This document shows, one piece after another, positions 45,655 to 55,439 of a stretch of 64,000 bases of DNA. The first letter of the stretch is position 1; the number at the start of each line of letters is the position of its first letter. Location: the NCBI RefSeq assembly GCF_900240995.1, contig NZ_LT965956.1, positions 186,001-250,000 of the forward strand. Reading direction: 5' to 3'. The notes under the pieces are model-generated. The model made no database searches and was not told where the DNA came from. It saw only the letters and a program-made list of their open reading frames with translations. Source of the DNA: Bacillus sp. Marseille-P3661 (GTDB taxonomy: Bacteria > Bacillota > Bacilli > Bacillales > Bacillaceae_J). Made by a program: the position numbers and the translations under genes.

Positions 45655-47631
45655 TTACCTTTTAAAATATTCTCCGCCTACCTCCCTGATTTCCTCAACA
45701 GTTTGCGGATTTTCTAATGAAGATAAATCTCCGGCATCTTTGTTTAAGAAAGCAGCTTTTATTGCACGTCGCATAACTTTTGCATTTCTCGTTTTAGGCA
45801 AATCAGCTACAAAAAATATCTCTTTAGGTTTTAAGGCTTTACCTAGCTTTTTACTAACTAGGTTCATTAACTCCTGTTTAAGAGCAGAACCATCAACGCT
45901 TTTATTTTTTAGAACTACAAAGCAAATGGCAATTTCACCTTTAACGTTATCGGGGATACCAATTGTTGCTGTCTCAACAACATTTTCGTGTTCAACTAAT
46001 ATTGATTCTAATTCGGTAGGACCTAGGCGTTTACCAGCCACATTTAGAACATCATCTGAACGCCCCGTAATCGTCCAGTAACCAATGTCATCTTTTATGA
46101 CCCAATCACCATGAACCCAAATATTGGGCCAGCGATTCCAATAGGAGTGTACATAACGCTCAGGTTCTTTCCAAAATCCATTCGTCATACCAACCCAGGG
46201 CTTCTTAAGTACAAGCTCACCCACACAATTAGAAATGGATGACCCATGCTCGTCATAGACATCTGCAGCCATCCCCGGAATTGGAGAATTAAACGTTATT
46301 GGTGCAATCGGCTTAATTAAAACATTTCCCAAAATTCCTCCGGATATCTCAGTGCCACCCGAATAATTGCAAATTGGAATCCGCTTTTGACCAATTTTTT
46401 CATAGAGCCATAACCATGGTTCAGGATTCCAGGGTTCACCCGTTGAACCAATTACCCGCAGCTTAGATAGATCATTGCGTGCCGCCCATTTATCACCGAA
46501 TTTCATTAACGACCGGATAATAGTTGGTGAAAGTCCTAAATGTGTCACGTTATGTTTACTTGTTACATTCCAGATTCTGTCAGGACTCGGGAAGTCGGGT
46601 GTTCCTTCAAAAATTAAAATACTTGCACCATTTATTAACCCACCGAATACAAGAAAAGGTCCCATCATCCAGCCCATATCTGTATACCAAAAAAGTGTAT
46701 CACCTTGCTTTACATCCATTATGATGCCAGCATCAAATGCGGCTTTAATTGGAAACCCTGTGTGGGTGTGAACAGCACCTTTTGGCTTACCTGTTGTACC
46801 TGATGTGTAAATAAGCATAAGTTCTTCATTACTATTTAATCTGACAGTTTTAACAGGATTTCCTGATGTAATGATGGTTTCACCACGTTTTTTAATACTA
46901 TCCCATTCTATATCTTTAGTTTTATTCCAATTGATATCGTTATTTAATCGTTTGATAACAACTACTTTTTCAATTGAAGGAGATAACTGTACTGCTCGAT
47001 CTGCTTCCTCTTTCATGTTGATCCTTTTGCCGCGACGCAAAAATCCATCGGCAGTAATTAGTGCTTTTGCTTTAGCGGCCTTTATTCGTGCTGCAACGGC
47101 CTCAGCGCCATAGCCAGAAAAGGCAGGAGAAAAAATTGCTCCGAGTTTTGCGATAGCGAGCATTGCAATCACCGTTTCGGGGATCATCGGCATATAAATC
47201 GCAACGATGTCACCTTTCCGTATACCAAGGTCATATAATCCATTGCTTACGAAATTTATTTCTTCCTGCAATTGAGAATATGAATAGGTTCTTACCTTTT
47301 CATCATCACTTTCCCAAATGAGTGCCTGCCGGTCTTTGGTTAAAGAAGAGGAAGCCCATTTTTCAACCGCATTGTGCAACACATTTGATTCACTGCCTTC
47401 AAACCAAATCGGCCATTTCAAACCCTTAGAGAGATTAACGGTGTTAGCATAAGGCTTATACCATTGAATATCTAATGCCTTTACCGCTTCATCCCAAAAC
47501 CACGAAATATCTGTTATAGAGTTTTGATAAAATTGCTCATAATTTTTATAACCTAACTTTTTCATCCATTGATACAATCGAGTACTTTCAATAAAATCAC
47601 TTTCAGGAAACCAAACACATTCGTTCCTCAT
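45655..47631 (-). CDS. Acyl-CoA synthetase of the acetyl-/acetoacetyl-CoA synthetase type
   Basis: A 658-aa AMP-forming ligase. P-loop-like motif YTSGTTGKPKG (about residue 268), A5 motif NYSGGTEISGG, A7 WVHGDW, A8 TGRSDDVLNVAGKRLGPTELE, and the A10 lysine in LPKTRNAKVMRRAIK; its usual SGK is NAK here. The N-terminus (ESTRLYQWMKKLGYKNYEQF, DISWFWDEAV) is the ACS-N domain. AGGAGG precedes the ATG. In related genomes a ligase of this type sits beside leucine degradation genes; acetoacetate or a short/branched acid is a plausible substrate, but the sequence does not settle it. It converges on repeat array 2. Confidence 0.85.
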   Translation of the reverse strand: MRNECVWFPESDFIESTRLYQWMKKLGYKNYEQFYQNSITDISWFWDEAVKALDIQWYKPYANTVNLSKGLKWPIWFEGSESNVLHNAVEKWASSSLTKDRQALIWESDDEKVRTYSYSQLQEEINFVSNGLYDLGIRKGDIVAIYMPMIPETVIAMLAIAKLGAIFSPAFSGYGAEAVAARIKAAKAKALITADGFLRRGKRINMKEEADRAVQLSPSIEKVVVIKRLNNDINWNKTKDIEWDSIKKRGETIITSGNPVKTVRLNSNEELMLIYTSGTTGKPKGAVHTHTGFPIKAAFDAGIIMDVKQGDTLFWYTDMGWMMGPFLVFGGLINGASILIFEGTPDFPSPDRIWNVTSKHNVTHLGLSPTIIRSLMKFGDKWAARNDLSKLRVIGSTGEPWNPEPWLWLYEKIGQKRIPICNYSGGTEISGGILGNVLIKPIAPITFNSPIPGMAADVYDEHGSSISNCVGELVLKKPWVGMTNGFWKEPERYVHSYWNRWPNIWVHGDWVIKDDIGYWTITGRSDDVLNVAGKRLGPTELESILVEHENVVETATIGIPDNVKGEIAICFVVLKNKSVDGSALKQELMNLVSKKLGKALKPKEIFFVADLPKTRNAKVMRRAIKAAFLNKDAGDLSSLENPQTVEEIREVGGEYFKR

Positions 47632-47832
47632 GACAGCCTCCTCTGAACTCTATAATTTTATCTAGGGACCCTTTTCAATAACTAATTAATACATTATATG
47701 CACAAATAATAGATGTAATTTTGAATATAGTGCAAAGAACTTCTTTGCTAAGCTAGAAATATTTCCATCGGATATAGTCCATCGAAACGTTAAAAATAAT
47801 AAATAACAACTTGTATATAAGAAGTATTATTT

Positions 47833-49052
47833 ATGCAAACACAAACATGGAAAGCGGCGTGGTTCGGAAATATTAAAGCTGATATTCTGTCGGGGGTTGT
47901 CGTAGCACTAGCACTCATTCCTGAGGCGATTGCTTTTTCAATTATTGCTGGAGTCGATCAAATGGTGGGATTATATGCGTCATTTGTAATAGCTGTCACA
48001 ATTGCATTTGTTGGTGGCCGTCCTGGCATGATTTCAGCTGCTACTGGAGCAATGGCGTTATTAATGATTGATTTAGTTGCAGATTATGGTATTGAATACT
48101 TATTAGTTGCTACTATACTAACAGGTATTTTACAAGTATTATTTGGCGTATCCAAATTAGCAAGATTCATGAAATTCATTAGTCGCCTAAATTGTAATAA
48201 CAGCCTTTGCTTTATTAATTGATAGTCCTGTACGAAGGGTAGGCGATTTGGGCACAATTATAAGTGAATTTCCAACTTTTATAATTCCAGCAGTTCCTTT
48301 AAATTTCGAAACTTTAGCGATAATCTTTCCTTATTCTTTAGGATTAGCAGTAGTAGGATTAGTAGAAACACTGTTAACGGCCATATGAGCTAACAGCTAC
48401 AGGTAGTGATAAAAACAAAGAATCTAAGGGACAAGGAATTGCAAATATTGTAGCTGGATTTTTTGGTGGCATGGCTTGCTGCGCAATGATCGGTCAATCA
48501 GTCATAAACGTAAAATCCGGTGGGCGAGGAAGATTATCCATTTTAGTTGCAGGAATCGTACTAATAATACTCATAGTTTTTTTGGGGGATATTGTTGCTA
48601 GAATACCTATGGCTGCACTAGTGGGTGTGATGTTTATGGTTTCAATAGGGACTTTTGATTGGAATTCGATCAGGACGCTACGCATTGTACCGGTGTCTGA
48701 TAATATTGTAATGATTGTTACTGTTGTAACTGTTCTTTTAACACATAATTTAGCAATAGGTGTCTTTACTGGAATTCTTTTAAGTGCAATTTTTTTTGTT
48801 TCAAAAATATCTAAAGTAGATGTAAAAAAGGAAGTAAGAACCAATTCAGTAATTTATGAAATAAAAGGTGAACTATTTTTTGCCTCTGTCACAGAATTGT
48901 TAGAAAGCTTTGATTATGAAACAAGCGATAGGACCAACGTTATTATAGGTTTAGGTGAAGCCCATCTTTGGGATGATTCAGCAGTAGAGGCTTTGGACAA
49001 AATTATGGTAAAATTTGAAGAACAAGGAAAGAATGTCGAATTAACCGGATAA
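47833..49052 (+). pseudogene. Decayed SulP anion transporter gene
   Basis: Three pieces in three frames align in order with the intact SulP protein at 50933-52408. Piece 1 (47833-48182) covers residues 1 to about 115 up to ARFMKFI. Then about 50 residues are missing and piece 2 (about 48187-48385) continues as [20 protein letters not shown] and on to [12 protein letters not shown] further frame change near 48386 leads to piece 3 (to 49052), starting [13 protein letters not shown], containing the STAS domain and ending about 24 residues early at NVELTG. One internal deletion plus at least two frame changes make a functional transporter unlikely; sequencing error alone cannot explain the deletion. 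Confidence 0.88.
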
Positions 49053-49123
49053 ATAAATCAAGCTCAAAACTTTTAGAGAAATTGAGCAGAAAGCTAAGTA
49101 CACATTAATTTGGGGGTGAATAG

Positions 49124-49543
49124 ATGTACAAAAAGATTTTATTAGCTTCCGATGGCTCTGAGCACTCACTTAGGGCTGCAAACCAGGCAATCGAACTTGC
49201 AAAATGCAATCCAGAGTCAGTAGTAGTAGTCGCTTATGTGGTTGATAGTTCAAAAGCGAAATCAGAAGTACTTCAAAATTGGAATAATTTAGGGGTAACG
49301 GACACTCGAAAAGAAAAAATAACAAAAACTGAGGAAAAGGCAAAAGAAGCGGGAATTACGTACGAAATCAAATTTCTTCGTGGGGAACCAGGTCCAGCAC
49401 TTGTGGACTTTGTAAATGGAAATCACTTTGATTTAGTTGTTGTCGGCAGCAGAGGGCTGAATAGTCTCCAGGAAATGGTATTAGGTAGTGTAAGCCATAA
49501 AATCGCCAAGCGAGCCCAATGTCCGGTATTAATCGTAAAATAA
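49124..49543 (+). CDS. Universal stress protein (UspA family)
   Basis: A 139-aa UspA-fold protein. YKKILLASDGSEHSLRAANQAIELA at the N-terminus and the ATP-binding pattern VVGSRGLNSLQEMVLGSVSHKIAKRAQCPVLIVK (G-x2-G-x9-G-S) at the C-terminus are typical of the ATP-binding class. GGGGGTG precedes the ATG. Usp genes often follow SulP genes in Bacillales; here the intact Usp follows the decayed SulP copy, so it may now act with the intact SulP further down or independently. Confidence 0.92.
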   Translation: MYKKILLASDGSEHSLRAANQAIELAKCNPESVVVVAYVVDSSKAKSEVLQNWNNLGVTDTRKEKITKTEEKAKEAGITYEIKFLRGEPGPALVDFVNGNHFDLVVVGSRGLNSLQEMVLGSVSHKIAKRAQCPVLIVK

Positions 49544-49556
49544 TGCATCTAATAAT

Positions 49557-49589
49557 GCTCCCAGCAACTGTTTAGTTGCGATGGGAGCT
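49557..49589. terminator. Bidirectional terminator between usp and dacB
   Basis: GCTCCCA..GCAACT pairs with AGTTGC..TGGGAGC around GTTT, followed by TATTTTTAT. Confidence 0.85.
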
Positions 49590-50642
49590 ATTTTTATATA
49601 GAAGTGGAATTTCGCCTATTTGTTTATCTTTTAAATAAACCAATAGCTTTCCGACCATTAATGGTGTTCCTGTAATGGACCATCTAATCGGATCCGGTCG
49701 AACTAATTGAATTTGAATTGAAACATCTTTCTGTTCAGCATCTGTTAACGGATAAAGAAAACGGCGATCCGTATCTACTAAATTTTCATAAAATGCATTG
49801 TTTAAATTTTCAAGTGTACCTTTTTCAACTATTTCATATAAATGATAGTTCTTGAAACTGCGTTCAAACATCGAAATGTGATCATTCCAATCATTTCGAT
49901 CATTAAGCGTAACAGCTATTAATGAAAGATCCCCTTTTTTTGCAGTTGAAACTAATGTTCGTTTCGCTCTTATCGTATAACCTGTTTTTCCGCCAGTAGA
50001 ATATTTATACATATTCAGAAGTTTGTTTTTATTGCGCCAAGTCACTTTGACACCCGTACTTGGTAAGGTAGCTTTATACAATTTAGTTGATGATATTTTT
50101 CGATATGTTTTATTTTCCTGGGCATATCTCGTTAACAATGCCATATCATAAGCCGTCGAATAATGGTGCTCATGGTCATCTAGGCCGTGGGGATTAGCAA
50201 ATACGGTTTTCTCCATTCCAATAGCTTTCGCTTTTTTGTTCATAAGTTTTACAAAACTATCTAGACTACCACTTACATGTTCCGCAATAGCAACTGCAGC
50301 ATCATTACCGGAACGTAGCATTAATCCATAAACAAGATCTTTAAGCTCCACTTTATCACCAGGTCTTAGATAAAGTGAAGAGCCTTCTGTATTTGCAGCT
50401 CTGTTACTTACTGTTACTATTTCGTCCATTTTACCTGATTCAATTGCCAGAATAGCTGTCATGATCTTTGTTATACTTGCAATTCTCATTTGTGTATGGG
50501 CGTTTTTTTCATATAATACTCTTCCAGATTCTTGTTCCATAACAATTGCGCCATGTGCTGATATAGCAAAGCTTTTATGAGGGAATAAAGCAAACAAAAG
50601 AAGTATAACGAGGGAACAGTATAGAAACTTAACCCTTTTCAT
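49572..50642 (-). CDS. dacB: D-alanyl-D-alanine carboxypeptidase (DacB/PBP5* type)
   Basis: A 356-aa exported low-molecular-weight penicillin-binding protein. The signal peptide is about 1-26 (KSFA). The catalytic triad motifs are S56-I-T-K59, SGN (in MLRSGNDAA) and KTG (in STGGKTGYT). The HGLDDHEHHYSTAYDMALL segment and the overall length match my recall of B. subtilis DacB, which trims cortex peptide side chains during sporulation. In B. subtilis dacB heads an operon with spmA-spmB; those genes are absent here. A vegetative DacA/DacF role is the alternative. Confidence 0.85.
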   Translation of the reverse strand: MKRVKFLYCSLVILLLFALFPHKSFAISAHGAIVMEQESGRVLYEKNAHTQMRIASITKIMTAILAIESGKMDEIVTVSNRAANTEGSSLYLRPGDKVELKDLVYGLMLRSGNDAAVAIAEHVSGSLDSFVKLMNKKAKAIGMEKTVFANPHGLDDHEHHYSTAYDMALLTRYAQENKTYRKISSTKLYKATLPSTGVKVTWRNKNKLLNMYKYSTGGKTGYTIRAKRTLVSTAKKGDLSLIAVTLNDRNDWNDHISMFERSFKNYHLYEIVEKGTLENLNNAFYENLVDTDRRFLYPLTDAEQKDVSIQIQLVRPDPIRWSITGTPLMVGKLLVYLKDKQIGEIPLLYKNSSHRN

Positions 50643-50932
50643 AAAATCCCCTTTCTACGTTTTGTACTTTTTTACTTTTAGTTAAAAGGAATTTTATTAT
50701 ACGCAAAATCTCAAACAATAAATAAACTTATATAAGTTGTGTCGATTTTGTGAAAACCAAAGAAAACAAGAGATATACAGAGAAATATTTTAAAAAGTAT
50801 AGATGACATACGCTTACATTAAGATTTACTGGTTTACTAGTCTGTGCTAAGATGCACTTATTCACAACGGACTCGACTTTCATGAGAGTTGAAAGTCAAA
50901 AAAATATAAAATTCTAAGGAAGAGGTGCAGTT

Positions 50933-52408
50933 TTGAGAGATTTACAGACAATTAAACAAGAATGGTTTGGCAATGTTAGAGGAGATATTCTTGCCGGAAT
51001 CGTTGTAGCGTTAGCTTTAATTCCTGAAGCGATCGCATTTTCAATCATTGCCGGGGTTGATCCGATGGTTGGACTTTATGCTGCTTTTTGTATCGCTACT
51101 GTGACAGCATTTGTAGGTGGACGTCCTGCGATGATTTCAGGTGCGACAGGCGCGATGGCATTATTAATGGGTTCATTAGTTGCTGATCATGGCATTCAGT
51201 ATTTATTCGCAGCAACCATCTTAACGGGGATTATTCAAATTTTATTTGGTGTATTTAAATTAGCACGCTTTATGAAATTTATTCCACGCTCTGTTATGAT
51301 TGGCTTTGTAAATGCATTAGCAATTTTAATCTTTTTGGCTCAGTTGCCGAACTTCGTTGGAGAAAGTTGGGTAATGTATGCTATGGTTGCAGGTACGATA
51401 GCTATTATGTATATCCTGCCTCGATTTACAAATGCTGTCCCTTCCGCCTTAGTTGCAATAATCGTTGTTACGGTCATTGCAATTTTAACAGGTAGTACAG
51501 TTCGCACCGTTGGTGATATGGGAGAACTTACACAAGCACTTCCATTTTTCGCGATCCCAACGGTTCCTTTTAATTTTGAAACATTATCGATCATCTTCCC
51601 ATACGCTATTGCATTAGCGATGGTTGGATTATTAGAGTCATTATTAACTGCTTCTATTGTGGATGATATGACAGATACAACTAGTAATAAAAACCAAGAA
51701 TCTCGCGGCCAAGGGATTGCCAATATCATAACTGGATTTTTCGGAGGTATGGCTGGATGTGCGATGATTGGTCAAGCCGTGATCAATGTTAAATCTGGAG
51801 CAAGAGGCCGTTTATCATCTTTCGTTGCAGGTACGTTTTTAATGTTTCTAATTTTAGTACTAGGTAATGTAGTTGTTATGATCCCTATGGCAGCGCTAGT
51901 AGGTGTTATGATCGTCGTTTCGATTAGTACATTTGATTGGTCATCATTAAAAACATTAAATAAAGTACCGTTAACAGATACAATTGTAATGGTCGTAACC
52001 GTTGTGACCGTTGTTATCACACATGACTTATCAAAAGGCGTGTTTGCAGGTATTATCTTAAGTGCAATTTTCTTTGTTGCAAAAATATCTAAAGTGCAAG
52101 TTACTAGCACTCTCGATAAAATAAATAATAAGCGAGTTTATAAAGTACGTGGTCAAGTATTTTTTGCGTCTGTTACAGACCTAGTGAATAGCTTTGATCT
52201 AAAAGAAGATGTAACTACTGTTGAAATTGATTTCGCACAGGCACATGTATGGGATGATTCAGCTGTAGCTGCGATTGATAAGGTAGTACTTAAATTTAGA
52301 GAAAACGATACAAAAGTAAATATACTTGGACTAAACGAACCAAGTTCAAACCTAGTTGGAAGACTTGCTGTTCATAACAAACAGGGTGCAAAATTATCCA
52401 ATCATTAA
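50933..52408 (+). CDS. SulP family inorganic anion transporter with STAS domain
   Basis: A 491-aa SLC26/SulP transporter: membrane domain (about 1-385) beginning with [27 protein letters not shown], and a cytoplasmic STAS domain (about 395-475) with [16 protein letters not shown] and [13 protein letters not shown]. The strongly conserved WDDS loop holds the usual Asp-Ser of STAS proteins. This length and motif set are typical of the Bacillus YbaR type; substrate (sulfate, bicarbonate or other) is not decided. TTG start at 50933, preceded by GGAAGAGGTG. It is the intact paralogue of the pseudogene 2 kb upstream. Confidence 0.92.
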   Translation: MRDLQTIKQEWFGNVRGDILAGIVVALALIPEAIAFSIIAGVDPMVGLYAAFCIATVTAFVGGRPAMISGATGAMALLMGSLVADHGIQYLFAATILTGIIQILFGVFKLARFMKFIPRSVMIGFVNALAILIFLAQLPNFVGESWVMYAMVAGTIAIMYILPRFTNAVPSALVAIIVVTVIAILTGSTVRTVGDMGELTQALPFFAIPTVPFNFETLSIIFPYAIALAMVGLLESLLTASIVDDMTDTTSNKNQESRGQGIANIITGFFGGMAGCAMIGQAVINVKSGARGRLSSFVAGTFLMFLILVLGNVVVMIPMAALVGVMIVVSISTFDWSSLKTLNKVPLTDTIVMVVTVVTVVITHDLSKGVFAGIILSAIFFVAKISKVQVTSTLDKINNKRVYKVRGQVFFASVTDLVNSFDLKEDVTTVEIDFAQAHVWDDSAVAAIDKVVLKFRENDTKVNILGLNEPSSNLVGRLAVHNKQGAKLSNH

Positions 52409-52416
52409 CAATAATA

Positions 52417-52460
52417 CAAAGAAATGCTGGGCGCTTTTGTGGTGTCCAGCTTTTCTTTGT
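52417..52460 (+). terminator. Terminator of the SulP gene
   Basis: AAAGAAA-GCTGG pairs with CCAGC-TTTCTTT around a 14-nt loop, followed by GTTTTTC. Confidence 0.75.
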
Positions 52461-52470
52461 TTTTCAAAAT

Positions 52471-52527
52471 AAAAAAATAGCGGGAAACATGACTTAAATT
52501 GATAAGTCATGTTTTATGCTATTTTTT
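52471..52527. terminator. Long bidirectional terminator
   Basis: AATAGC...AAACATGACTT pairs with AAGTCATGTTT...GCTATT; A-rich on the left and eight T on the right. It serves the NCS2 gene on the minus strand and backs up the SulP terminator. Confidence 0.85.
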
Positions 52528-52538
52528 TTAGATTGGAT

Positions 52539-53870
52539 TTATGATGATTTTCGAACCTTATTTTTGCTCTTTGCCGCATTCGATTTATCTTTCCTCCATA
52601 ATTGCTCAATAAGAATAACTAAGCCTGTACCGACTAAGAGCCCGTTGCTCATCAAGTTTTGCGCAATGGACGGCAAATTCGCAAAAACCTCTGGTGGTAA
52701 GAACATCGTTCCCATACCAATTAAGTAAGTTACACCAACTATCGTTACCTTTCGTGAATCTAGAGTTGTTAGTGTTACATTCCTTATTGCCAGACCTACC
52801 AATTGTACAAAGGAAGCCATTAAGGCAGCATTGGCAATGGGTGAAGGAATACTAGAAATCAACGCAACAACAGGTGGAAAAAAAGTAAGAATGATTAATA
52901 AGGTTGCTGCAAAAATAAATGGATTTTTCCGCTTTTGTCCAGTTAATGCAATGAAACCCGCTGATGTTGCCAAAGGAACATTCGCAATAGCTGAAAAAAT
53001 GCCCGCAAGACCAGTCCCAACTCCTGAAAAAGTCGTTCCCTGATTAACTTGCTTACGAAAATCTTCCTGTTTTAGCCCCAAGGTCTGGCTAACAGCTACA
53101 ATGGAGGCAACCGCGTTAGAAATGACGATAATAGCTGTAATAAAAGCGACTGGAATAATACTTAGATTAAAGGATGGAATACCAAAAGCAAATAAATCAG
53201 GCACCGAAAATAGATTGGTATTAATACGATCACCCTGAACGCCGATAAGGATTTCGTAAAGAACCCAGCCGATTACAATTCCAATAAATACTGCATAACT
53301 ACCCAACCATCCTTTAGCAAACGTAGAGAGTCCAAGAACAATAAAAAATGTTAAAAAAGCTAGCGCTGCATCTGGTACTTGGATGGTGCTTGAATCCCCT
53401 TGTAGACCCAGCATTCCATTTAAAAAAGTGCCACTCAATTGGACAGTTAATAAAAAGAAGAAGGTACCGGTTACTAAGGGTGTAAAAATTGGCAAGATCT
53501 TTTGGGAAATTTTAAAAACTCCAAACAAAATTAAAAAAAGTCCAGTCATGATCATCGTTGTTTGTAGCGAACTTAGTGTAGCAGTCAAGGATGTTCCGCT
53601 TTGTAAGCCCGTTATCGCCATAACCGAAAAGATACTAATCCAGATTCCTGCAGGTCCTTCCATGATGGGTAGTCGGTGGCCAAATAGTCCTTGCAGCAAC
53701 GAAACAACACCGACGACAAAAAAGGTTCGTTGCATCAATCCTGATAGTTCTAGAAAATCCATTTCGTAAATAGCTCCGATTACAATTGGCAATGCTACAG
53801 AGCTAGCCAGCATAAACACAAACCATTGCATGGTTTCCATTGTTGTCGTTACAAAAGTATGCTTATTCAA
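52539..53870 (-). CDS. NCS2 family purine/pyrimidine permease
   Basis: A 443-aa transporter with about 14 membrane segments of the UraA/PbuX (NCS2) fold: N-terminal QWFVFMLASSVALPIVIGAIYEM, EGPAGIWISIFSVMAI in the segment-3 region, and SQTLGLKQEDFRKQVNQGTTFSGVGTGLAGIFSAIANVPLATSAGFIALTGQKRK, which includes the family's conserved N-x-G-x-x-x-x-T-region. TTG start at 53870 with GGAGAG upstream. It resembles the YwdJ subgroup more than the xanthine or uracil permeases; the substrate is unknown. No purine riboswitch is seen upstream. Confidence 0.85.
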   Translation of the reverse strand: MNKHTFVTTTMETMQWFVFMLASSVALPIVIGAIYEMDFLELSGLMQRTFFVVGVVSLLQGLFGHRLPIMEGPAGIWISIFSVMAITGLQSGTSLTATLSSLQTTMIMTGLFLILFGVFKISQKILPIFTPLVTGTFFFLLTVQLSGTFLNGMLGLQGDSSTIQVPDAALAFLTFFIVLGLSTFAKGWLGSYAVFIGIVIGWVLYEILIGVQGDRINTNLFSVPDLFAFGIPSFNLSIIPVAFITAIIVISNAVASIVAVSQTLGLKQEDFRKQVNQGTTFSGVGTGLAGIFSAIANVPLATSAGFIALTGQKRKNPFIFAATLLIILTFFPPVVALISSIPSPIANAALMASFVQLVGLAIRNVTLTTLDSRKVTIVGVTYLIGMGTMFLPPEVFANLPSIAQNLMSNGLLVGTGLVILIEQLWRKDKSNAAKSKNKVRKSS

Positions 53871-54090
53871 AAGATAACTCTCCTAATAAATTAATTTTTA
53901 CTCATTATGAGCGACGTTACTCATTTTATCATTTGTATTGCTTTTGGTTAACTAAAATACTTTATGGAAGGATAATATATGCGATAGTATGTGGGATGAA
54001 TGATTTTTACTCTATAAATACTACACCTTCCATTAGAGTACCTAACACTTAAGTAAAATAGACTTGAATTATTCACTAGGAGGCTTATGG

Positions 54091-54546
54091 ATGCTGATCC
54101 TTCAATCTGGTATTACAGGATTTCAACCAGCTCCGACAATTGAAGAGAATGTATTTAAGCAGATATGTTTCTCGTTGTTCGGTTCAAAATTAGTTAAGTA
54201 TAGATATGAAGAGGATGAAACTAAGAATTTTTATGACTGTTTAATTTACTATAATGAACAAAAGTTTAACGTTCTCCTGAACATGCATTATCCTTTTATT
54301 GCTTTTGCTGAAAATCGTGGTGCATATCATTTTTCTTTTATCGATGATCCTAACCTGCGAAAAATGTTCGAAAGCTATTATACGGTATTAAGTAGTAATG
54401 AACTAAATGAACCTTTACATTTTTCTCAAAAAGGTAAAAAGATCATAATCAAAAATGATAACACTTTACACAAATATGAGTTGGAACAGATTATGTATTG
54501 GCAGCCTAAAACAGTAGGAGATATAGTATTTAACTTTTGGGATTAA
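54091..54546 (+). CDS. Hypothetical protein, 151 aa
   Basis: ATG at 54091, seven nt after AGGAGG (54078-54083); the frame continues nine codons upstream through the ribosome site. The product is alpha/beta with strands FYDCLIYYNEQKFNVLLNMHYPFIAFA, a helical FIDDPNLRKMFESYYTVL, and a basic segment KKIIIKNDNTLHKYELEQIMYWQPKTVGDIVFNFWD at the end. No membrane segment, one cysteine pair spaced apart. I do not recognise a family. It is transcribed alone upstream of the TetR gene. Confidence 0.65.
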   Translation: MLILQSGITGFQPAPTIEENVFKQICFSLFGSKLVKYRYEEDETKNFYDCLIYYNEQKFNVLLNMHYPFIAFAENRGAYHFSFIDDPNLRKMFESYYTVLSSNELNEPLHFSQKGKKIIIKNDNTLHKYELEQIMYWQPKTVGDIVFNFWD

Positions 54547-54710
54547 AGGAGAATAAGTAAGGTTTTAGGACACTTGCTTCCGATTTTACTCATCAGTGCG
54601 ATAAATCGAAACATATTTACATAGCAGAATCGCTTACATCAGAAAATAATATTTTCCTACAAACAGTAGAAATAGTCGACAACTTCTTTTTCAACATTTA
54701 TTATATACAT

Positions 54711-54730
54711 ATGACTGACACCTCAGTCAT
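54711..54730. promoter_or_regulatory. TetR operator 1, upstream of the tetR-type gene
   Basis: ATGACTGA-CACC-TCAGTCAT, a perfect 8-bp inverted repeat with 4-bp spacer, 18 bp before the GTG start. The same half-site pattern occurs before the efflux operon. Confidence 0.8.
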
Positions 54731-54748
54731 ATTAAAAGGAGTGAGTAT

Positions 54749-55324
54749 GTGAAAAATACGGAGGAGTTACTGGTAGAATCGGCTTTATTAATTTTTTCAG
54801 AAAAAGGTTACCATAGTACAAGAATATCTGACATTGTAAAAAATGCAGGTGTATCTCAAGGGACGTATTATTTATATTTTAAAAATAAAGAGGATATCTT
54901 CATTAAATTAGTTGATCAATTTTTAGACCGCATTTTACATAGTCTTGAACAATTATCTAGCGAGTTAGAAGAGTATGATGATATTACTAGGTTAAAGAAA
55001 CTGGTCTATCATGCATTTGATTTTTTTTATACAAATCGTAAATTTGCGGCGATTGCAATGGCACATCACAGTGAGACTCCGGCTATCCATGAAGTCTGTC
55101 AGAAACATGATGAAGCCATGGAGGCGTTTATTCGTAAAATTATTCGAACTGTTAAGCCATATAATGAGTTTAATGAAGAAGAATTGTCCATTGCGTCTAG
55201 TGCAATTTTTGCGATTTTTTCGCAACTAAATCATAAAAATTTCAATGAAAAAAACATAGATAAACGTCAAATCGATAGGTTATCTGAAGTTGTCATAAAA
55301 ATGCTCGTTCATACTCATGCTTAA
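54749..55324 (+). CDS. TetR/AcrR family transcriptional regulator
   Basis: A 191-aa repressor. The helix-turn-helix (about residues 7-50) reads ESALLIFSEKGYHSTRISDIVKNAGVSQGTYYLYFKNKEDIF, the standard TetR_N pattern. The C-terminal ligand domain is helical and unassigned. GTG start at 54749, preceded by AAAGGAGTGAG. It sits upstream of an MFP-RND pump operon, and the TGACTGA-N4-TCAGTYA operator is present before both transcripts, so it likely represses itself and the pump and is released by a pump substrate. Confidence 0.92.
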   Translation: MKNTEELLVESALLIFSEKGYHSTRISDIVKNAGVSQGTYYLYFKNKEDIFIKLVDQFLDRILHSLEQLSSELEEYDDITRLKKLVYHAFDFFYTNRKFAAIAMAHHSETPAIHEVCQKHDEAMEAFIRKIIRTVKPYNEFNEEELSIASSAIFAIFSQLNHKNFNEKNIDKRQIDRLSEVVIKMLVHTHA

Positions 55325-55383
55325 AACTACTAAAAGGGCGCATTTCTTATAGTGTAAAGGCCCTATATTTTTTTAGGGAAAAC

Positions 55384-55401
55384 TGACTGACGTGTCAGTT
55401 A
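55384..55401. promoter_or_regulatory. TetR operator 2, upstream of the MFP-RND operon
   Basis: TGACTGA-CGTG-TCAGTTA: identical left half-site and 6 of 7 in the right half-site compared with operator 1 (TGACTGA-CACC-TCAGTCA), 39 bp before the TTG start. Confidence 0.8.
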
Positions 55402-55439
55402 GTGATATTTGTTAAATTCAAACGGGGAGGAATATCAGG

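Noticed and set aside
45488-46081. 197-codon plus-strand open frame
   Set aside because: It starts in a repeat unit and runs antisense through the acyl-CoA synthetase gene; no ribosome site.
53871-54060. Purine riboswitch before the NCS2 permease gene
   Set aside because: No three-way-junction motif or terminator/antiterminator pair could be found in the minus-strand leader.
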